Of a stretch of DNA of 64,000 bases, positions 51,146 to 57,036 are shown one piece after another. The first letter of the stretch is position 1; each line of letters opens with the position of its first letter. This DNA comes from an uncultured Chryseobacterium sp. (GTDB taxonomy: Bacteria > Bacteroidota > Bacteroidia > Flavobacteriales > Weeksellaceae): contig CAJYRQ010000095.1 of assembly GCA_913777465.1 (NCBI GenBank), positions 1-64,000 of the forward strand. The letters run 5' to 3'. Made by a program: the position numbers and the translations under genes. The notes below the pieces were generated by a model, which saw only the letters and a list, made by a program, of their open reading frames with translations, did no database searches and was not told the origin of the DNA.

Positions 51146-51940
51146 ATGGAAATATTCGGATATATCGCATCGGTTTTAATAGGGGTTTCATTAGGCTTGA
51201 TCGGCGGTGGCGGAAGCATTCTTACCGTTCCTGTTCTGGTCTATCTTTTCGGATTAAATGCACTTGCCGCAACGGAATATTCACTTTTCATCGTCGGAAT
51301 CAGCAGCCTTGCCGGTTCCGTTTCTTACCTGAAAAAAGGGTGGGTGAATACCAGGACAGCTTTTGTTTTCGGGATTCCCTCCATTATTTCGATTTTTATC
51401 ACCAGGAATTATATTTTGCCACTGATCCCCGATGAGGTATTTTCCATCGGTCATTTAACCGTAACAAAAGATATTCTCCTGCTGTCAATCTTTGCAACGC
51501 TCATGATAACAGCTTCCTGGAAAATGATCCGTAAACCTAAAGAAGACCCTGCAGAAAGCAGCGATCATCAGAAGCATCATACCGTAATGATTGCAGGGCA
51601 AGGTTGGATGGTAGGCGTGTTAACGGGCCTGGTGGGAGCCGGCGGCGGATTTATGATCATTCCTGCGCTCGTCAATTTCCTTAAAACCCCGATGAAAGTG
51701 GCCATCGGAACCTCGCTCATCATTATTTCCTTTAATTCGCTGATCGGTTTTTTCTCTGCGATGCATCATGCAGCCATCGACTGGAAATTCCTGGCCACCA
51801 TCTCGTTGATCGCCGTGTTTGGTATCATCATCGGATCACAGTTATCCAAAAAAATCAACGGTAAAAAGCTGAAGCCCGCTTTCGGATGGTTTACACTGGT
51901 GATGGGCATTTACATCATCGTCCGCGAATTGATCTTCTGA
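51146..51940 (+). CDS. TauE/SafE family sulfite/sulfur-compound exporter
   Basis: The 264-residue membrane protein (ATG 51146) has about eight helices and the family pieces GVSLGLIGGGGSILTVPVLVYLFGL and VGVLTGLVGAGGGFMIIPALV, which are the two related TauE repeats. Family members export sulfite, taurine-derived sulfonates or sulfoacetate. Together with the downstream metallo-beta-lactamase/rhodanese fusion and YeeE/YedE genes it indicates handling of reduced sulfur. A TTG at 51125 in the same frame belongs to the -7 box region and is rejected as a start. Confidence 0.92.
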   Translation: MEIFGYIASVLIGVSLGLIGGGGSILTVPVLVYLFGLNALAATEYSLFIVGISSLAGSVSYLKKGWVNTRTAFVFGIPSIISIFITRNYILPLIPDEVFSIGHLTVTKDILLLSIFATLMITASWKMIRKPKEDPAESSDHQKHHTVMIAGQGWMVGVLTGLVGAGGGFMIIPALVNFLKTPMKVAIGTSLIIISFNSLIGFFSAMHHAAIDWKFLATISLIAVFGIIIGSQLSKKINGKKLKPAFGWFTLVMGIYIIVRELIF

Positions 51941-51969
51941 AAAGGAAATATGTGTTTCAAAAGATCTTC

Positions 51970-51989
51970 TGTAACAAAAGTAGCGGTAC
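51970..51989 (+). promoter_or_regulatory. Candidate Crp/Fnr operator in front of the MBL/rhodanese gene
   Basis: The 20-nt sequence is identical to 51083-51102. It lies 66 nt before the ATG at 52055. Confidence 0.6.
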
Positions 51990-52006
51990 GGAACATTGCA
52001 AATCCG

Positions 52007-52014
52007 GAAATTTG
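52007..52014 (+). promoter_or_regulatory. Weak -7 box of the MBL/rhodanese operon
   Basis: GAAATTTG is a TAnnTTTG box lacking the first T, ending 44 nt from the start of the operator and so matching the tauE/safE promoter exactly in spacing. Confidence 0.5.
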
Positions 52015-52054
52015 GATCAGATAAAAGAATAATTAACATTTAAAAATCATAAAA

Positions 52055-53467
52055 ATGAAAATAGAACAGATTTATACGGGATGTCTCGCCCAGGGGGCTT
52101 ATTATATCGTATCGAATGGGGAAGCGGCCATTATCGACCCTCTACGGGAAACCCGGCCGTACCTTGAACGGCTGCAGAAAGACAACGTCATGCTGAAATA
52201 TATTTTTGAAACGCACTTCCATGCCGATTTTGTAAGCGGACATCTGGATTTAAGTAAAAAAACGGAAGCACCGATTGTTTACGGACCTATGGCAAAGCCG
52301 GAATTTGAAGCTATTATTGCAGAAGACGGTCAGGTTTTCGAAATAGGGAATATCAGATTAAAAGTACTTCACACGCCCGGCCACACCATGGAAAGTTCAT
52401 GTTTTCTCCTGATCGATGAAAATGGGAAGGAAACCGCTTTGTTCAGCGGAGATACCTTGCTTTTGGGCGACGTGGGACGTCCGGATCTGGCTCAGAAGGC
52501 AGCGGAGATGACGCAGGAAGAACTGGCAGATTTGCTTTATGATAGTTTATACCATAAAATTTTACCTTTGGATGATAACATCACCGTCTATCCGACGCAC
52601 GGCGCAGGTTCAGCCTGCGGAAAAAATATGCAGAAAGAAACAGTGGATTCATTGGGAAATCAGAAAAAAATCAATTATGCGCTCAACCAGAAAGACAAAG
52701 CAAGTTTCATCAAAGCGGTTACAGACGGGCTACTGCCTCCGCCGGCTTACTTCGGAATGAATGTCGCTCTGAACAAAAAAGGGTACGGCAGTTTCGATGA
52801 GGTGCTGTCAAACGGTTTGCAGGCACTTTCCCCGGAAGAATTTGAAAAGACGGCAGAACATTCGGGAGCGCTGATCCTTGATGTGAGAAGCAATGGGGAT
52901 TTTGCCAAAGGGTTTATCCCGCAATCCGTCAACATCGGTCTGGACGGTGATTTTGCCCCGTGGGTCGGTGCTTTGATCGTTGACGTGCAAAAGCCGATCC
53001 TTCTGGTTACCGGTGAAAATGATGAGGAAGAAACGGTGACCAGGCTGAGCAGGGTGGGCTTCGACAACATCCTGGGATTTCTGGATGGCGGTTTCAAGGC
53101 ATGGGCCGACAGCGGAAGGGAAACTGATTCGGTATACAGAATTTCAGCAGATCAGTTTAAAAAAGAAATCCAAAATAAAGAAATCACGGTGATCGACGTT
53201 AGAAAGGAAAGCGAATATCAGGCTGAGCATGTAGACGGAGCGTACAACCGGCCGTTGGCTTACCTCAATGAGTGGATCATCAGCATGGATCCGGCGGAAC
53301 GTTTTTACCTGCACTGTGCCGGAGGCTACAGAAGCATGATGGCGGCAAGCATCCTTCAGGCAAGGGGCTACAGGAATTTCACGGAAATCGAAGGTGGTTT
53401 CAGTGCCATTGCCCTGACTGATGTTCCCTTAAGTGATTTTGTCTGCCAAAGTAAATCCATGAAATAA
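52055..53467 (+). CDS. Metallo-beta-lactamase fold/rhodanese fusion (persulfide dioxygenase-like)
   Basis: The 470-residue protein has an ETHE1-like domain (about 1-250) with THFHADFVSGH (54-63), HTPGH (His110) and SGDTLLLGDVGRPD (Asp133), then two rhodanese-like domains. The first (about 265-350) lacks the catalytic Cys (LLVTGENDEEE in its place); the second (about 365-460) has HCAGGYRS with Cys421. ETHE1-type enzymes oxidise glutathione persulfide to sulfite, and rhodaneses move sulfane sulfur; here the fusion probably links both. It is the first gene of an operon with two YeeE/YedE genes (gap 64 nt). Confidence 0.9.
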   Translation: MKIEQIYTGCLAQGAYYIVSNGEAAIIDPLRETRPYLERLQKDNVMLKYIFETHFHADFVSGHLDLSKKTEAPIVYGPMAKPEFEAIIAEDGQVFEIGNIRLKVLHTPGHTMESSCFLLIDENGKETALFSGDTLLLGDVGRPDLAQKAAEMTQEELADLLYDSLYHKILPLDDNITVYPTHGAGSACGKNMQKETVDSLGNQKKINYALNQKDKASFIKAVTDGLLPPPAYFGMNVALNKKGYGSFDEVLSNGLQALSPEEFEKTAEHSGALILDVRSNGDFAKGFIPQSVNIGLDGDFAPWVGALIVDVQKPILLVTGENDEEETVTRLSRVGFDNILGFLDGGFKAWADSGRETDSVYRISADQFKKEIQNKEITVIDVRKESEYQAEHVDGAYNRPLAYLNEWIISMDPAERFYLHCAGGYRSMMAASILQARGYRNFTEIEGGFSAIALTDVPLSDFVCQSKSMK

Positions 53468-53530
53468 TCATATAAAAATGGTATCATAGAAACAATAACT
53501 AAATTTAAACAATCTTAAAAATATAAACCC

Positions 53531-54094
53531 ATGTTGGAAATCATAAAAGAACCCTGGCCGTGGTATGTTGCGGGCCCGCTGATCGGCCTTACCGTACCGG
53601 CCCTGCTTATTCTGGGAAATAAATCTTTCGGAATCAGCTCTTCATTAAGGCATATCTGTGCAGCCTGCATTCCTGCGAACGTAAGCTTTTTCAGATACGA
53701 CTGGAAAAAAGAAGCCTGGAATCTCTTCTTCGTTTTCGGAATTTTCCTGGGCGGAATCATTGCTTCTCTGTTTTTGATGAACCCGGGCGATGTATCCGTC
53801 AATCCTAATCTGAAAGCCGAATTGGCAACTTACGGAATTACGGATTACAGCCATCTCGTTCCCACGCAGCTCATGAATTTTACAAGCCTCTTTACACTGA
53901 GAGGATTCATTACCATGGTTGTTGGCGGATTTCTGGTGGGTTTCGGGACACGGTATGCAGGAGGATGCACCAGCGGCCACGCAATTATGGGGCTTTCCAA
54001 CCTGCAGTGGCCGTCCCTGGTCGCCACCATATGTTTCATGGCCGGTGGTTTTCTGATGGCGAATCTGATTTTGCCGCTCATCCTTTCACTCTAA
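53531..54094 (+). CDS. YeeE/YedE family sulfur transporter, first half
   Basis: The 187-residue membrane protein has about four to five helices and the YeeE/YedE motifs [39 protein letters not shown] near the end, where the Cys is conserved and thought to pass thiosulfate or sulfane sulfur through thiol contacts. The split into two short genes with the next one is the two-gene form of this family. Substrate is probably thiosulfate or another sulfur compound. Confidence 0.9.
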   Translation: MLEIIKEPWPWYVAGPLIGLTVPALLILGNKSFGISSSLRHICAACIPANVSFFRYDWKKEAWNLFFVFGIFLGGIIASLFLMNPGDVSVNPNLKAELATYGITDYSHLVPTQLMNFTSLFTLRGFITMVVGGFLVGFGTRYAGGCTSGHAIMGLSNLQWPSLVATICFMAGGFLMANLILPLILSL

Positions 54095-54104
54095 TCTATT
54101 TAAA

Positions 54105-54584
54105 ATGAAAACAACAAAACAGCTTCAGCAGTACATCACCTGCAGTGGTGAGAACCGGTTTCAGCAAAAATGGTATCACCAGCTGAAATACCTGATCACA
54201 GGAATTGTATTCGGAATCCTATTTGTAAAGGCAGAGATCATCAGCTGGTTCAGGATCCAGGAAATGTTCCGCCTCCAGTCTTTTCATATGTACGGCGTCA
54301 TTGGGAGTGCCATCCTGACAGGGATGATTTCGGTTTTCCTTATTAAGAAATTCAATATCAAAACCATCGGTGGAGAAAAAATAAGCATTGCTCCGAAGAA
54401 ATTCAATAAAGGGCAGATCTATGGCGGACTGATCTTCGGATTCGGCTGGGCGATTACCGGAGCCTGCCCCGGACCGCTGTTTGCCCAGATCGGAACAGGA
54501 GCGTTTGCGATAGCGGTTACTTTGCTCAGTGCAGTCTTCGGAACCTGGGTCTACGGCTATTTCAGGGAAAAACTCCCGCATTGA
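54105..54584 (+). CDS. YeeE/YedE family sulfur transporter, second half
   Basis: The 159-residue partner starts 11 nt after the previous gene. It has an N-terminal amphipathic stretch, about four helices, LITGIVFGILFVKAEIISWFRIQEMFRLQSFHMYGVIGS and the motif GQIYGGLIFGFGWAITGACPGPLFAQIGTG carrying the conserved Cys. With the first half it should make one channel in the inner membrane that carries the substrate or product of the MBL/rhodanese enzyme. Confidence 0.9.
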   Translation: MKTTKQLQQYITCSGENRFQQKWYHQLKYLITGIVFGILFVKAEIISWFRIQEMFRLQSFHMYGVIGSAILTGMISVFLIKKFNIKTIGGEKISIAPKKFNKGQIYGGLIFGFGWAITGACPGPLFAQIGTGAFAIAVTLLSAVFGTWVYGYFREKLPH

Positions 54585-54603
54585 TCCAATAATCATTTAC
54601 CCG

Positions 54604-54630
54604 GCGACAGAAAATCTGTCGCTTTTTTAT
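54604..54630 (+). terminator. Terminator of the sulfur operon
   Basis: GCGACAGA and TCTGTCGC form an 8-bp hairpin followed by a T run, 20 nt after the last stop codon. Confidence 0.85.
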
Positions 54631-54677
54631 TTCGCACCAAAAGGAAAATCCTTAATTTGGGGCCAAATAAATCTGAT

Positions 54678-55673
54678 ATGCAAAGTAGGAGGAAATTCCT
54701 TAAAAAATCGGCAATTGCTTCAATAGCTCTGGTGGCCAATCCACTGGATGTATTCGCCGGAGATCGGCCTGAAAACCATCGTGCAATAATTAATAAACCT
54801 ATTGTCCTCTCCACCTGGGATTTCGGGTTGAGGGCCAATGAAGAAGCCTGGAAAACACTTGGCAAAGGAGGAAGGGCGCTGGATTCCGTTGAAAGGGGAG
54901 TGCGTTTGGTAGAAGATGATCCTACGGAAAGAAGCGTAGGCTATGGCGGCCGGCCGGATAGGGACGGAAGGGTAACGCTGGATGCCTGCATCATGGATGA
55001 AAACTATAACATCGGTTCGGTAGCATGCCTCGAAAATATTAAAAACCCGATTTCGGTAGCCCGGGCGGTGATGGAAAAAACGCCGCACGTGATGCTGGTG
55101 GGCGACGGAGCATTGCAGTTCGCCGTTTCCCAGGGATTTAAAAAAGAAAACCTGCTCACTCCCGAATCCGAAAAGGAATGGAAAGACTGGCTGAAGGACA
55201 GCAAATATAGTCCAATTGTTAATATTGAAAACCATGATACCATCGGGATGATTGCCTTGGATGCCCAGGGAAACCTTTCCGGAGCCTGTACCACCAGCGG
55301 AATGGCCTTTAAAATGCACGGCCGGGTGGGCGATTCCCCGATTATCGGAGCCGGGTTGTTTGTGGACAATGAAGTCGGCGCTGCCACGGCAACCGGCCAC
55401 GGCGAAGAAGTCATCCGGATGGTGGGGACCCATCTGGTAGTGGAACTGATGCGTCAGGGAAAAACACCGCAGCAGGCCTGCAAAGAAGCCGTGGAACGCA
55501 TCGTACAGATTACCAAAAAAAGAAATAAAAACCTCAAAGATATCCAGGTCGGCTTTATCGCCCTCAATAAAAAGGGGGAATACGGATCCTACTGCATCCA
55601 GGACGGCTTCAGCTTTGCCGTACACGACCAGAAAGGAAACCGCCTGGAAAAACCAGGATTCGCTTTGAAATAA
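54678..55673 (+). CDS. Glycosylasparaginase (N4-(beta-N-acetylglucosaminyl)-L-asparaginase)
   Basis: This enzyme cleaves the amide between GlcNAc and Asn, the last step in breaking down N-glycoproteins. The 331-residue precursor (ATG 54678) has a Tat-type signal (SRRKFLKKSAIASIALVANP). The Ntn-hydrolase features are RPDRDGRVTLDACIMDENYNIGSVACLENIKNPISVARAVMEKTPHVMLVGDGA, then the self-cleavage site NIENHD-T with Thr188 (HDTIGM) as nucleophile, and GRVGDSPIIGAGLFVDNEVGAATATGHGEE. The well-known Elizabethkingia meningoseptica enzyme has this layout. cutC follows after a micro-repeat. Confidence 0.94.
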   Translation: MQSRRKFLKKSAIASIALVANPLDVFAGDRPENHRAIINKPIVLSTWDFGLRANEEAWKTLGKGGRALDSVERGVRLVEDDPTERSVGYGGRPDRDGRVTLDACIMDENYNIGSVACLENIKNPISVARAVMEKTPHVMLVGDGALQFAVSQGFKKENLLTPESEKEWKDWLKDSKYSPIVNIENHDTIGMIALDAQGNLSGACTTSGMAFKMHGRVGDSPIIGAGLFVDNEVGAATATGHGEEVIRMVGTHLVVELMRQGKTPQQACKEAVERIVQITKKRNKNLKDIQVGFIALNKKGEYGSYCIQDGFSFAVHDQKGNRLEKPGFALK

Positions 55674-55689
55674 TTTTTTTAGAAATTAA

Positions 55690-55734
55690 TATTGCTAAAC
55701 CTTAAACTCTGAACCTTAAACTTTAAACCCTCAA
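55690..55734. repeat. AACCTTAA micro-repeat before cutC
   Basis: Imperfect repeats CTAAACCTTAAACTCTGAACCTTAAACTTTAAACCCTC end only a few bases before the cutC ATG. They resemble micro-repeats at 8030-8110 and 29825-29898. Confidence 0.6.
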
Positions 55735-56397
55735 ATGTCAAAAATAGAAATAGCCTGCTTCAACCCGGAATCTGCCATTATCGCCTTTGAAAACGGAGCC
55801 GATCGCATCGAGTTGTGCGACGGTTTAAGCGAAGGCGGAACCACCCCGGATTTTGAAACGGTAAAACAGCTGCGCGAAAGAATCACGATTCCCATCTTTG
55901 TAATGATCCGTCCGCGCGGTGGAGATTTTACGTATTCTGACGAAGAATTTGAACAGATGAAATCTGATCTGACCCATTTGAAATCATTACGGGTAGACGG
56001 CTTTGTATTCGGGATTTTGGATGAAAACGATGAGGTAAATGTAGTACAAAACAAAGAGCTGATTAAACTTGCCGAACCTTATCCTTGCACTTTTCACCGC
56101 GCATTCGACAGAGCGAAAAATCTCGAAACTTCATTGGAAAAAGTAATCGCCTGCGGATTCAAAACCATTCTTACTTCCGGTCAGCAGCCCAATGTTTCCG
56201 AAGGCAAAGAAAACCTGAAAAAGCTGGTGGAACTGTCCGCCGGAAGAATCGAAATCCTTGTCGGCGGCGGCTTGCGCTCAACGAATATTGAAGAAATCCG
56301 GGAATATACCAAAGCCGGTTATTTCCATTCGTCCGCCATTACGGACGGTGGTGCTTTTGCCAGTGCAGAAGAGGTGATGGCTTTGAAAACTATTTAA
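55735..56397 (+). CDS. cutC: CutC family protein
   Basis: The 220-residue TIM-barrel protein has the CutC landmarks ENGADRIELCDGLSEGGTTPDF, IPIFVMIRPRGGDFTYSDEEFEQMKSDL, FHRAFDRAKN, TILTSGQQPNVSEGKENLKKL and GRIEILVGGGLRSTNI. CutC was first linked to copper tolerance, but that role is disputed and the reaction is unknown. Its gene here lies between glycosylasparaginase and beta-mannosidase, which suggests a role in glycan breakdown rather than copper handling; this is an inference from position. Confidence 0.9.
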   Translation: MSKIEIACFNPESAIIAFENGADRIELCDGLSEGGTTPDFETVKQLRERITIPIFVMIRPRGGDFTYSDEEFEQMKSDLTHLKSLRVDGFVFGILDENDEVNVVQNKELIKLAEPYPCTFHRAFDRAKNLETSLEKVIACGFKTILTSGQQPNVSEGKENLKKLVELSAGRIEILVGGGLRSTNIEEIREYTKAGYFHSSAITDGGAFASAEEVMALKTI

Positions 56398-56488
56398 CTA
56401 CAAAAGTTATAAAAGCTTTTAACACATGAGTCACATAGGATTTTCAGTGGCGTTGCACTTGACTACTGGTCGGTACAAGAAAAAATCT

Positions 56489-56658
56489 CCCACAGATTCG
56501 CACGGATTTTCACAGATAATGGTCGCTTTAATTTAACACATTAGCTACAGAGAAAGAATTTAAGGTTTGCATATATTTTAGAGCACATGAGATTAGAAAT
56601 AAGATATTTTTAAGAACTGGATTTAAAACACAGATCTGCACAGATTTTTACAGATTAC
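56489..56658. repeat. Two CACAGATT ... CACAGAT direct repeats
   Basis: CCCACAGATTCGCACGGATTTTCACAGAT (56489-56517) and ACACAGATCTGCACAGATTTTTACAGAT (56628-56655) are alike in word order and spacing. Confidence 0.65.
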
Positions 56659-56691
56659 TACGCTTTATTTTAAAAATCTTAATGTTCTATT

Positions 56692-56806
56692 TGTCATTTC
56701 CGCAGGAAATCTAAATATAGTATTAACGAACAGTATGGAAAATCCGCGTTTAGATTTCTTTAAAATAACAAAAGAAGTATTCTGTGGGATTTCAGGAATG
56801 ATGACA
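56692..56806. repeat. MITE-like inverted repeat
   Basis: TGTCATTTCCGCAGGAAATC (from 56692) is the imperfect complement of GGGATTTCAGGAATGATGACA (56786-56806), and inside it AAATCTAAA (56707-56715) pairs perfectly with TTTAGATTT (56749-56757). No transposase is present. Confidence 0.6.
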
Positions 56807-57036
56807 TGGCTTCGACTTCGCTCAGCAATGTGGATTTCGAGAATCCCAAATCACTGGGATAGGTTGAATTAAACCAACTGGAAATCTTTGATTTTGCTCT
56901 CATGTGCTCTAAAACATACATAAAATTTATCTTTATATCTTATGTTTCTTATTGTGTTAAAGAAGCTTTTGTAGTTTAAAATCCATGTAAATCCTGAAAC
57001 TTTTAATATATAATAGTATCATTCAAACAATTGATA

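Larger units (their letters stand above)
56398..57036. other. Intergenic region with several dispersed repeat fragments
   Basis: It holds two CACAGATT-type direct repeats (56489-56520 and 56628-56658), a MITE-like inverted repeat (56692-56806), a CTTCGACTTCGCTCAGC fragment (56809-56830) and CATGTGCTCTAAAA segments on both strands (about 56576-56600 and 56882-56914). No coding region or RNA gene is recognised. The beta-mannosidase starts at 57037. Confidence 0.65.

Noticed and set aside
54720-55625. A 301-codon minus-strand frame opposite glycosylasparaginase
   Set aside because: It is a long shadow frame: the plus strand encodes a full Ntn-hydrolase with its catalytic Thr, and the minus translation shows no family pattern.
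56398-57036. Possible insertion sequence between cutC and beta-mannosidase
   Set aside because: Inverted repeats are present, but there is no transposase frame; only a MITE-like or other non-autonomous relic can be supported.
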